From: OLB9 sp041392785
GTDB taxonomy: Bacteria > Bacteroidota > Bacteroidia > Chitinophagales > Saprospiraceae
NCBI GenBank assembly: GCA_041392785.1
Contig: JAWKLK010000008.1
Span: 203,300 to 267,299 of the forward strand
Length of the DNA: 64,000 nt
Reading direction: 5' to 3'
Of the stretch, positions 56,419 through 64,000 are shown piece after piece. The notes under the pieces were generated by a model that saw nothing but the letters and a program-made list of their open reading frames with translations, ran no database searches and was not told the DNA's origin. Each line of letters begins with the position of its first letter. Position 1 is the first letter of the stretch. A program made the position numbers and the translations under genes.

Positions 56419-56548
56419 GAATTGAAGTTATTAGTTTTAAGAAAAGATCAATTAAAACAATTTTAAACGAGCTAAGTGTTATCCACATCTAAAAATTATT
56501 GTATAACCCAATGTGATGGAGCCATTTCCGATAATTAAATCTTTGTTT

Positions 56549-56823
56549 TCATCCGCCTTTTTGTCTTTAGCTTAAAAGTCACTGGAGACGGTACAAACAA
56601 AAACTGTTTGAGCCAATAAGACTATTTATCAAACAACAAATCTAAAATAACATGAAAATATATGTAAAGTGTGGCTGTAAAAGGCGAGTTTTTTTTTGTT
56701 TCCGTCGAGAAGATGACATTTAAGCGTTAAGAAGACAAAACAGCGGCGGCATTTTTTGTTTACTTTTTTTTGCTGCTGAAAAAAAGTAAAAGACTTGCCG
56801 GCTCGAGGCAAATTGGATAATCA
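56549..56823. repeat. Unknown ~275-bp repeat, copy B (uninterrupted)
   Basis: Runs from TCATCCGCCT to GGCTCGAGGCAAATTGGATA and ATCA, directly abutting the 178-bp duplication copy B. Small open frames cross it (60 residues on the minus strand at 56629-56811) but are not shared with copy A. It may be a non-coding mobile or structured element. Confidence 0.85.
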
Positions 56824-56827
56824 AACG

Positions 56828-57005
56828 TGGAAATGTTACATTAATAAGATAAATACAAGTTGGGACAAGATTTCAATGCAAGTCTTGTCCCATTTTTATA
56901 TCTATTGTTTTAAGAAGCTTCTTGATTCCCACTTATCCTGTGTTTTAAAGACTAAATAATAGACTCCATTTTGTAAACCGCTCACATCAATTCCTTGAAA
57001 TGTTT
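56828..57005. repeat. 178-bp direct duplication, copy B
   Basis: Partner of 54836-55013. Here the minus-strand part is the genuine 3' end of the GH13 gene, while the plus-strand part (GNVTLIR codons) is detached from its gene. Confidence 0.9.
56862..56891. terminator. Bidirectional terminator, copy B
   Basis: GGGACAAGA (56862-56870) and TCTTGTCCC (56883-56891), 9-bp stem. On the minus strand it follows the stop of the GH13 gene by about 10 bases. Confidence 0.8.
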
Positions 57006-60000
57006 GAAGCATTGAATGACTCACAATACTACCATTTGGATCAAGTATAAAATATTCAGATGCTTCCATTAATCCCAAAATAAATAGTTCATTTGAAGTT
57101 GGATTTGGTGCTAATAATTTATTCTCCCCTGTAGGTATAGAATCTCTGAATGTGTTTCTTAAATAATAATCAAGATTATCAGACACAAAACCACTAATTA
57201 ACTCTCCTGGTTCCGTTGTACCCTTCTTACTCCCATCAGCATTTCGAAAAACAGCTGCTATCCAAAATGGAAATTCGGTGTCAGATAGATTATAATAAGA
57301 CTTTGGAGTAAGCGTAATTTGCCATTTATTGGTATAACCTTGCACTTTTTTCATCAAACCCAGTCCATCATCTTCCCCCCAGTTTCCGATGACATTACTC
57401 CAAGCATTGGATTGAGGAGTTTCTGTTTCTTTGACTCCCGCACTTGAATGTATATATACTTTTTCAGCATTGATCAGCTCCCCATTGCCCTGATCAGCAT
57501 TAAATGTTATGGTGATAGGTGTACTGCTATTGAAGTCTGATGGAGATATACTGACTATAGGTTCATCAGATGATACATTGACATATATGATACTACCCCT
57601 GAAGCCATATCCCAAAAGTGTATTATCTTCATTTCTAAACCACATGCCTATTTTTGAAATTTCTTCATCACCATGCAATCCAAAATATTGACTTGGGGTC
57701 AATGTGATTTCCCAAATATTCTGATTTATTTTTGTCATCTGCCCTACTCCATCATCACTATTATTTCCTTTGATATTTTGAAGCGTGGGGTGAGCTTGAT
57801 TCCTAAAAATCACACCTGCTTGCATATATACTTTATTTGCATTCAAGAGGCCTTTTGTACCTTTTGGGTCCGATTTGGAAGCATCAAATTGGATCACTAT
57901 TTTTTGACCTGCTTTGAAAGGAAATGGGCTTACTTTCACAGGATTGCTATACACCTTTACTAAGTCTGGATTTCCTTCAGACAGTTTTTTTGATGTGTAG
58001 ATATGCCATTCTCCAGCCTTTAATGTGAGTTGAGTAGTAGTAGATGAAACATCAATAGAGTCACCAGTTATATAATCATACCAAATACCTTGACTTGTAA
58101 AAGGTGAGGTAGTTGTTGTGCTTTGTATCCCAAAATTTCCCACTAAAACTAAATCATAATCATCCATGTCAAATACTAAGCGCCTATCAGTACCAGAGAG
58201 TTTATGATTCATTTTTGCTGATGCCAAAACAGTAGGAGACACGGTTTCTCTAAGCCTTAAAATAGCACTGTATGTTTCGTATATATATTGTCTCTGTTTC
58301 TCATTGTAATATCCCAAGCTCCCAGTACCCCAAGGCCTAGGTTTGCGTCCCAATCTACCATTAAAATCAATATCTATATCATAACCCAGTTCATCGAACT
58401 GCCAAATCATTTTTGGTCCGGGTTGAAGATAAGTGAATGCGGCTGCCATTTTGATCCGCTCCATCATGATTAATGTGTCCTTAATATTATAGTCTTCCAA
58501 AGATTTTCCTTGTACAAAACATTGAACAGCCAATCGTTGCTCATCATGACTACTAATCAATGGAAAATGACTCGTACTATTCATATCATTAAAACTACCA
58601 CCATTTTGACCTGAAGCAGCTTGAACCATGTCATAGGTCTTATTTCTCCACATTTTCATTCCATTTGCAGCTAAAGATGCTTCTTCTGAAGCTGGAGCCC
58701 AGTGTTCCAAGATAATGTATGCGTCAGGTGTATGTGATCTAATACTGGAAGTTATCCTATTGAGAATATTAATACGTGATGCATCATACCCATCTACACT
58801 ACCTCCGGGAGCATAATTCGTAAATCCTTTGGTGAAGTCAAATCTGTAACCATCGAAATGAAATTCTTTCAACCAAAACCTTGTCACATCATCTACAAAA
58901 TTCTGGGTATAGATACTTTCATGATTGAAATCATAGCCCCATTGGTATTGGCCTACGTACTCTCGATTAAACCATGGATTGTTAGCTGAAGGTTTATTTG
59001 TGGTACCATCATAATACATCCTCACTAGTGGGCACTGACCATAGGCATGATTTAAAACTATATCCATGATTACAGCAATACCTTCAACATGAGCTGCTTG
59101 AATAAATGATTTTAAAGCATCTTTAGTGCCATAGTACTTATCTACTGCGAAATAAAAAGATGGATTATAACCCCAAGAATCATTTCCTTCAAATTCATTG
59201 ATTGGCATGAGTTCAATGGCTTGAATTCCCAACCTTTTTAAATATGATAGCGTATCCTTTAAATCAGAAAATGAATGAGATGCTAAAAAATCTCTTAGAT
59301 GAAGCTCATACACCACTAAGTGATTGATATTGGGTTTGACCCATGCAGATTCGCTATTAGCCCACTCAAATGCTTTTTGATTCGTCTGTAGAACAGAAGC
59401 TACTCCATTCTCAATTTTGGAATACGATGGTAAATTTGGAAAAATATCTGTTGGTATGGAACTATCATTCCACGGATCTGCAACTTGATGAGTATACGGA
59501 TCAGCAATTTTTATTTTCCCATCTATCAAATATTGATATACATAAGGCTTACCTACATCTAAATTATTTAATTGCAGCCAATACCTTAAACCATCAGGAG
59601 ATACCTTCATCTGGTACTCATCAGACGGCTTCCAATCATTCATATCTCCAATGACATGCACATAGTTTTTTTGGGGTGCCAATAGTACCAATGTTGCTTT
59701 AGTAGGATCGCTTTCTTCATAGTTTACGCCTAATGATAAACCATCGGGCACAGGAGATACTTCATTCTCCTTTTGTACCACGATACTTGTTGTTGTCTCT
59801 AAAGAATCCACATGTGCATCAAATCTGGCAACACACTTGATATATAATTCGGTAGAACGCTCAACTGTATAAGCAGATTCAATATTATCAACATTATCCT
59901 TACTTGCAACCAAATTTAATCCAGACCCATCATTGACGTATAATTCTATGCTTTTTGCTTGACTTGAAGTGACTGCTTGAATAGGTATAATCTCATTAGT

Positions 60001-60516
60001 AGATACAAAAACTTCCGTCGTAGCAGGACTTATCAATCTGACAAAATCATTAGATGCTATATTGATAAAATAATCTTGATTTGCTGCTACATCACCCCAA
60101 GCATATTTTCCAACAGGGAAAGTGCCTTTTATACTTCCATCGGCATTTCGAAAAACACAAGCTAGACGATAAATAACATTATTTTGGGCTACATTAAAAT
60201 AGGATTTCAAATTTGGAGTGATTGTAATTTTCCATACATTGGATTTGCCCGCTACAGCCTGCATGAGACCCACGCCATCATCTTGCCCCCAATGACCAAT
60301 AACGTTCTTCCATGCGGTTCCTGATGGGCTATCAAGCACTACACCCAAATGAACATAGATTTTTGACGCACCTTTCAACTCACCATTGCCAAGATTTGCA
60401 TCAAAAGTCAATGTCATCTCACCACCATCATCAAAAGCAGGATTAAGTGATACAATCTGACAAAACACATTATTAGCCAGAAAAATGAATAATCCTATGG
60501 CAAATTTTAATCGCAT
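56902..60516 (-). CDS. Secreted GH13 alpha-amylase-family enzyme with T9SS sorting domain
   Basis: 1204 residues. Signal peptide (to NVFCQ), N-terminal CBM-like beta-sandwich (about 25-150), Ig-like region, a CBM48/early-set module (about 255-360; YVHVIGDMNDWKPSDEY), then the GH13 barrel with YELHLRDFLASHSF, nucleophile Asp in GYRFDFTKG (near 559), acid Glu in IILEHWAP (near 602) and Asp in ISSHDEQRL (near 657). Two further sandwich modules related to the N-terminal one follow, and a type A T9SS domain ends the protein. It should degrade extracellular alpha-glucan; exact specificity (amylase, pullulanase-like) is open. A weak -7 box TATCTTTA lies upstream (60546-60539). Confidence 0.88.
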   Translation of the reverse strand: MRLKFAIGLFIFLANNVFCQIVSLNPAFDDGGEMTLTFDANLGNGELKGASKIYVHLGVVLDSPSGTAWKNVIGHWGQDDGVGLMQAVAGKSNVWKITITPNLKSYFNVAQNNVIYRLACVFRNADGSIKGTFPVGKYAWGDVAANQDYFINIASNDFVRLISPATTEVFVSTNEIIPIQAVTSSQAKSIELYVNDGSGLNLVASKDNVDNIESAYTVERSTELYIKCVARFDAHVDSLETTTSIVVQKENEVSPVPDGLSLGVNYEESDPTKATLVLLAPQKNYVHVIGDMNDWKPSDEYQMKVSPDGLRYWLQLNNLDVGKPYVYQYLIDGKIKIADPYTHQVADPWNDSSIPTDIFPNLPSYSKIENGVASVLQTNQKAFEWANSESAWVKPNINHLVVYELHLRDFLASHSFSDLKDTLSYLKRLGIQAIELMPINEFEGNDSWGYNPSFYFAVDKYYGTKDALKSFIQAAHVEGIAVIMDIVLNHAYGQCPLVRMYYDGTTNKPSANNPWFNREYVGQYQWGYDFNHESIYTQNFVDDVTRFWLKEFHFDGYRFDFTKGFTNYAPGGSVDGYDASRINILNRITSSIRSHTPDAYIILEHWAPASEEASLAANGMKMWRNKTYDMVQAASGQNGGSFNDMNSTSHFPLISSHDEQRLAVQCFVQGKSLEDYNIKDTLIMMERIKMAAAFTYLQPGPKMIWQFDELGYDIDIDFNGRLGRKPRPWGTGSLGYYNEKQRQYIYETYSAILRLRETVSPTVLASAKMNHKLSGTDRRLVFDMDDYDLVLVGNFGIQSTTTTSPFTSQGIWYDYITGDSIDVSSTTTQLTLKAGEWHIYTSKKLSEGNPDLVKVYSNPVKVSPFPFKAGQKIVIQFDASKSDPKGTKGLLNANKVYMQAGVIFRNQAHPTLQNIKGNNSDDGVGQMTKINQNIWEITLTPSQYFGLHGDEEISKIGMWFRNEDNTLLGYGFRGSIIYVNVSSDEPIVSISPSDFNSSTPITITFNADQGNGELINAEKVYIHSSAGVKETETPQSNAWSNVIGNWGEDDGLGLMKKVQGYTNKWQITLTPKSYYNLSDTEFPFWIAAVFRNADGSKKGTTEPGELISGFVSDNLDYYLRNTFRDSIPTGENKLLAPNPTSNELFILGLMEASEYFILDPNGSIVSHSMLQTFQGIDVSGLQNGVYYLVFKTQDKWESRSFLKQ

Positions 60517-60761
60517 ATTGACATTATTTTACTTCACGTAAAGATAAGTCATTTTAGTTGATGCAACAAAATTAACGTGTTTTTGCCAAGTGCATACCTG
60601 CTATATATCAGCGTATTTGGTCCTCACATAAAAAAAACATTTACTTACCGTTGAAAGATTGATTATTTATAATCAGCCACCAAAAACACACGGGAGTTTT
60701 TGTTGTTTGTATGACGAACTTAAGTTTGAAGTAGCATTAGTACACTTTAGATATTAAAGAT

Positions 60762-61811
60762 ATGAATCTTAAAAAAATATGTTTGTTTACTTTTCTTGGT
60801 TTGTACATTTACGGATGCGCTCAATCCCCAGAAAAAGTAGAAATAAAAATGATGACTGATAGCATGAAAACAGAAAAAGTAACCCTTGCTGAAGCAGAGT
60901 GGAAGTCAAAATTGACCCCTTCCCAGTACTATATTCTCAGAGAAAAAGGTACAGAAAAGCCATTTAGCGGTGAGTTTGTCTTTTCAAAGGATAAAGGTGT
61001 ATACAAATGTGCTGGTTGCGGTGAATCATTATTCACAGATGAAATGAAGTTTGAATCCCATTGCGGGTGGCCTAGTTTTGATAGTGAAATATCTGGAGGT
61101 AAAATAGTTCAAACTGAAGACAATAGTCATGGTATGCGCAGAATAGAAATAACATGTGCTAGTTGCGGTGGCCATTTAGGTCATATTTTTGATGATGGAC
61201 CTACACAGACAGGTCTTAGATATTGTGTCAACTCCTTAGCACTATCTTTTGAGCCCAAATCTAGTGTCATTCCTAGCGAAAGCATAGAATCTATTACTCT
61301 AGGTGGAGGATGTTTTTGGTGCATAGAAGCTATTTTCGAAGATTTAAAAGGTGTAAAAAGTGCAGTTTCAGGGTACAGTGGCGGCAAAGTTAAAAATCCA
61401 TCCTACAAAGAGGTGTGTTCTGGTCTGACAGGCCATGCAGAAGTAGTGAGAGTCACTTTTGATACAAATGTACTGCCACTTACAGATTTATTGGAAGTAT
61501 TTTTCTCTTTGCATGATCCTACTACATTGAATCGCCAAGGTGCTGATGTGGGCACTCAATATAGATCAGCTATATTTTATGAAAATGATACCCAGAAAGT
61601 CGAAGCAGAAAAAGTGATCTCTACACTTAACGCCAATGGAGCCTTCACTAATCCGATAGTAACTGAAGTCACTGAATATAAAAATTTTTACAGCGCGGAA
61701 GATTATCATCAGGGATATTATGAACTGAACAAAGAAGAGCCATATTGTAGAGCGGTAATAAAACCCAAAATGGATAAATTACATAAAACATTTGCAGAAA
61801 AACTAAAATGA
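60762..61811 (+). CDS. msrBA: Fused methionine sulfoxide reductase MsrB-MsrA lipoprotein
   Basis: 349 residues. A lipoprotein signal (LYIYGC, Cys near 19) is followed by an MsrB domain (about 45-165) with its zinc Cys pairs (CAGCGESLF, CASCGGHLGH) and the catalytic Cys in RYCVNSLALSF, then an MsrA domain (about 175-345) with GGCFWCIEA, the GYSGG motif and ADVGTQYRSAIFY. It repairs both R- and S-methionine sulfoxide in exported proteins. MsrB-first order and lipidation point to an envelope role. It stands alone, with no co-directional partner. Confidence 0.92.
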   Translation: MNLKKICLFTFLGLYIYGCAQSPEKVEIKMMTDSMKTEKVTLAEAEWKSKLTPSQYYILREKGTEKPFSGEFVFSKDKGVYKCAGCGESLFTDEMKFESHCGWPSFDSEISGGKIVQTEDNSHGMRRIEITCASCGGHLGHIFDDGPTQTGLRYCVNSLALSFEPKSSVIPSESIESITLGGGCFWCIEAIFEDLKGVKSAVSGYSGGKVKNPSYKEVCSGLTGHAEVVRVTFDTNVLPLTDLLEVFFSLHDPTTLNRQGADVGTQYRSAIFYENDTQKVEAEKVISTLNANGAFTNPIVTEVTEYKNFYSAEDYHQGYYELNKEEPYCRAVIKPKMDKLHKTFAEKLK

Positions 61812-62126
61812 AAATATGCAACACTTTAGTTTCATCTGTTTAAAATTTGCTAAATTGTTGAATTTGTTTGATTTCCGGAATTGCTTTGCTTCGAAAGTCA
61901 GGTAATAATCTTACATCTTTAATCATTCAGGTTTGTATACAGACCGCTTATAGGGATTTCATCTGTCTACTTTTTATTTTCTTATTAATGGTCAGATGGA
62001 ATTGATAACTTACCTCCATCTTTGGGGTCATCGAACTTACGTTTCGCATGAAAATAATCATCAAGGTTTGAGTACCACAAAGTTGGTTCATGCTCAGTTC
62101 ATGTGTATAAAATTTATTTTTGTTTC

Positions 62127-62150
62127 AAAGGCCACATGGAATCCCCTTGA
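62127..62150. repeat. 24-bp direct repeat flanking the IS1634-type element, copy 1
   Basis: AAAGGCCACATGGAATCCCC plus TTGA, repeated exactly at 63977-64000 immediately beyond the right end of the IS1634-type element. Confidence 0.8.
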
Positions 62151-62197
62151 TTTAATCATATAGGTTTGTGATGTTTGCATCATGGGGATTTCATGTG
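62133..62197. repeat. Long imperfect palindrome (REP-like)
   Basis: CACATGGAATCCCC (62133-62146) and GGGGATTTCATGTG (62184-62197) pair with one mismatch around a 37-base centre. A poorer copy pairs 61953-61965 with 61993-62003. Confidence 0.6.
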
Positions 62198-62319
62198 TAT
62201 AAAATGTAATGGACATTTAGCTATATTTGGTTACATCCTACAAAAAAAGCTTTAATTATAGTTTTAAAATATAATATTATCTCTTCCGACTATTATTAAA
62301 CAAAAATATTAAAGAATCT

Positions 62320-63976
62320 CCTGTTTTCCGCAATGGGTCACCCTAGAATTTTTTAGCGACAATCCTGGCCAATTCAGCCTGATCTTCATCCATTTTAAGG
62401 AGAATATTTTTTGCATGCCTTGATTCAGGTAGCGTTATTTCCATTTGATACATATTATGGGTTATTTCAGCTGCCTTTTCTACTGATAATCTATATTTTT
62501 CTTCCTTCAAGACTCTTTCTAGTTCTTTATATATGGAATATGCTACAAATGATAGGCAGATATGGGCTTCTATGCGTTTACGAATTCGATGATATATGGG
62601 TCGTATTCTCAAATCTGTTTTTGACATTCTAAATGCTTTTTCTATCTGCCATAGATTTTTGTAGTTTTCGATTATTATCTCTGGTGATTGTTTACAGTTA
62701 GTGATATAGCCCTTTAGCCCGTCCCATTTTTGATCCGATTTAAATTTATCATCATCTAAGGTTATTTTAATTTCACCATCCATTTTTAGATATTTGTTGT
62801 ACCCTCGATTGTTAATGTGCTGCTTGGTTAATTTTCCAGATTTTATTTTCTTCTCCAAATTTTTAAGTCCTCGCTTGCGATTATGCTCATCCTTTTTAGC
62901 TCTTTTGGACGAGTATTGAACTATTAGTTTTGTTTTTCCATTTTCCAAAACTATATAAGATCCATCTTCAAAGCTTGCACTGAGTATCTTCTCTTTATTC
63001 TCTCTGCACGCTGAGCGTATTCTTGCCCCCAAGATATATTCGTACTCCTGTAGTTCTAAGGCCTTGATATTCTCATTATTCAAAAGCCCTGCGTCCGCTA
63101 CTATGATAGGTTTTTTTAGGTTGAATTTTTTACTTATCTTTTCAATGGTGGGCAGCAAAGTGTGGCCCTCATAGATATTACCTTCAAATATATCATAGCC
63201 TACGGCATAACCGCCTAAACCAACTAATAATCCTAGATAGATCTGTGGATTACTATGTTTGCCATCTTTACTAAACCCAGTTTTGCGCAAGTCATCCTCG
63301 TCGCTAGCTTCAAAGTATAAGGTAGTCATATCATAAAACATAATGCTCAAATTGCCATTTAATACCTTGAGAGTATGTTGAAAACTTATTTGTTCTATCT
63401 GAGCCTTTAATTCAGAATTGATTTTATCCATAAATCGATAAACAGTGTCCAAATCAAGTGTTATACCTTGATACCTGTATAAATATTCAATAGTTTTTAA
63501 TTTGCTAAGTGGGAATGCTAATCTTGCTATCACCAAATGTCGGAATAAATCATTTTTTACTTTATTATAACCAATATGGTCATACACTCTCCCAAATATT
63601 AACTCAGGTCCTATAGTACGAATTTGAGCATTACTCACCTCTGACAGGAAACTTTCGATTTGTACATCTCTGTCGAAAATAAACAAGCTACTTTGCCCTT
63701 TTAATCTCTCTAGTTCTAGTTTTGCTTGCTCTTTTAGTATCTTTATTTCCTTTTGGTCTGCACTACTACCTATAGATTTGATAAGTCTATTACGACCGTT
63801 CTCTTTTATTAATATCTGGATACTGAAACTCCCTGACTTATTCTTCTTTTGGCGTATAAACATGCTCCAAAAGTACCCAAAAAATCAACGGGTCACCCGA
63901 ATTTACATATTTTATTTTATATGTACTTGATTGTCTGTATGATATGATTTATGTTTTCTGTTGTGCGGAAAACAGG
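62320..63976 (-). mobile_element. IS1634-family insertion sequence (~1.66 kb)
   Basis: Terminal inverted repeats CCTGTTTTCCGCA (62320-62332) and TGCGGAAAACAGG (63964-63976) enclose one intact transposase gene. A palindrome GGGTCACCC lies inside each end (62335-62343 and 63890-63898). No clear target duplication was found at the ends. Confidence 0.85.
62343..63863 (-). CDS. IS1634-family (IS4-type DDE) transposase
   Basis: 506 residues, apparently intact. DDE residues are visible in MFYDMTTLYFEA (first Asp, about 176), IIVADAGLLNNENI (second Asp, about 256) and the Y-x2-R-x3-E-x6-K-like YKNLWQIEKAFRMSKTDLRI (Glu near 425). Length and motif spacing match the IS1634 group of the IS4 superfamily. 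It spans nearly the whole element. Nothing in the frame suggests decay, so the element may still be mobile. Confidence 0.9.
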   Translation of the reverse strand: MFIRQKKNKSGSFSIQILIKENGRNRLIKSIGSSADQKEIKILKEQAKLELERLKGQSSLFIFDRDVQIESFLSEVSNAQIRTIGPELIFGRVYDHIGYNKVKNDLFRHLVIARLAFPLSKLKTIEYLYRYQGITLDLDTVYRFMDKINSELKAQIEQISFQHTLKVLNGNLSIMFYDMTTLYFEASDEDDLRKTGFSKDGKHSNPQIYLGLLVGLGGYAVGYDIFEGNIYEGHTLLPTIEKISKKFNLKKPIIVADAGLLNNENIKALELQEYEYILGARIRSACRENKEKILSASFEDGSYIVLENGKTKLIVQYSSKRAKKDEHNRKRGLKNLEKKIKSGKLTKQHINNRGYNKYLKMDGEIKITLDDDKFKSDQKWDGLKGYITNCKQSPEIIIENYKNLWQIEKAFRMSKTDLRIRPIYHRIRKRIEAHICLSFVAYSIYKELERVLKEEKYRLSVEKAAEITHNMYQMEITLPESRHAKNILLKMDEDQAELARIVAKKF

Positions 63977-64000
63977 AAAGGCCACATGGAATCCCCTTGA
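63977..64000. repeat. 24-bp direct repeat flanking the IS1634-type element, copy 2
   Basis: Identical to 62127-62150 and cut by the window end, so its full extent is unknown. Confidence 0.8.

Larger units (their letters stand above)
61812..62319. other. Non-coding region with diverged repeat units after msrBA
   Basis: No gene is seen. Two related units of about 50 bases occur at 61921-61970 and 62154-62203 (both AATCAT..AGGTTTGT..GGGATTTCATsTGT). TTCATGTGTATAAAAT is present at about 62099 and 62191. A weak inverted repeat AACTAAA/TTTAGTT at 61801-61831 might end the msrBA transcript. Confidence 0.55.

Noticed and set aside
56629..56811. 60-residue minus-strand open frame in repeat copy B
   Set aside because: Low-complexity Lys/Phe content and the frame is not preserved in repeat copy A.
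61812..62319. Possible CRISPR-like array from repeated GGATTTCAT/TGGAATCC motifs
   Set aside because: Only a few imperfect units, uneven spacing and no cas genes; palindromic repeats fit better.

Overview
The window is AT-rich DNA from the chromosome of a Bacteroidota bacterium. A Saprospiraceae-like or other environmental member with a type IX secretion system (T9SS) fits best. The support is: T9SS sorting domains on several large exported proteins, a PorP/SprF protein, an OmpA/TPR/PD40 (PorE-like) protein, a giant PKD-rich protein with a gliding-motility C-terminal domain, a fused MsrB-MsrA lipoprotein, and many copies of the Bacteroidota promoter signature (-33 TTTG, -7 TAnnTTTG). Species cannot be set from the sequence alone.

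Layout. 0-8.4 kb is housekeeping: parB (cut by the window edge), parA and a UPF0173 hydrolase on the minus strand; then on the plus strand an arginine-deiminase-type enzyme, a thioesterase, a YihY/BrkB membrane protein, a terminator, tRNA-Pro(GGG), comF, a GAF/SpoIIE-type phosphatase, a GNAT acetyltransferase and mazG.

8.4-46.8 kb is one carbohydrate-utilisation locus of about 38 kb for an L-rhamnose- and uronic-acid-containing polysaccharide. It is arranged around two divergent promoter hubs (18.2-18.5 kb and 42.1-42.35 kb). Leftward from hub 1: a T9SS beta-helix protein, a LacI regulator, kduI, kduD, a sialate-O-acetylesterase-type esterase, a beta-helix lipoprotein and a DUF4861-like lipoprotein. 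Rightward from hub 1: a TonB-dependent receptor (TBDR), a T9SS beta-helix protein, a GH78 rhamnosidase, an acidic Asp-rich protein, and cytoplasmic rhamnose catabolism (isomerase, kinase, aldolase-dehydrogenase fusion, FMN-dependent lactate dehydrogenase). Leftward from hub 2: a second, frameshifted TBDR, a paralogous T9SS beta-helix protein, a third T9SS protein and, after a terminator, a GH2 enzyme. Rightward from hub 2: a phytanoyl-CoA dioxygenase-like protein, a creatininase-like protein, an aldo/keto reductase, the RhaT symporter and an esterase. There is no SusD. Palindromes of the form CAAACGTTTG sit in or on the promoters of both hubs and are the likely operators of the LacI protein. 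In the inferred flow, surface enzymes cut and deacetylate the glycan, TBDRs import oligomers, GH78/GH2 release rhamnose and unsaturated uronate, RhaT imports rhamnose, and KduI/KduD and the Rha enzymes feed central metabolism.

46.8-54.9 kb holds PorP/SprF, a PorE-like gene split by several frameshifts, and a giant CHU_C-type surface protein whose last codons are also frameshifted. 54.8-57.0 kb is a rearranged junction: a 178-bp direct duplication encloses two copies of a roughly 275-bp unknown repeat, one of them split by a degenerate IS1595-family element. 56.9-60.5 kb is a secreted GH13 enzyme, followed by msrBA. The window ends with palindromic repeats and an IS1634-family insertion sequence.
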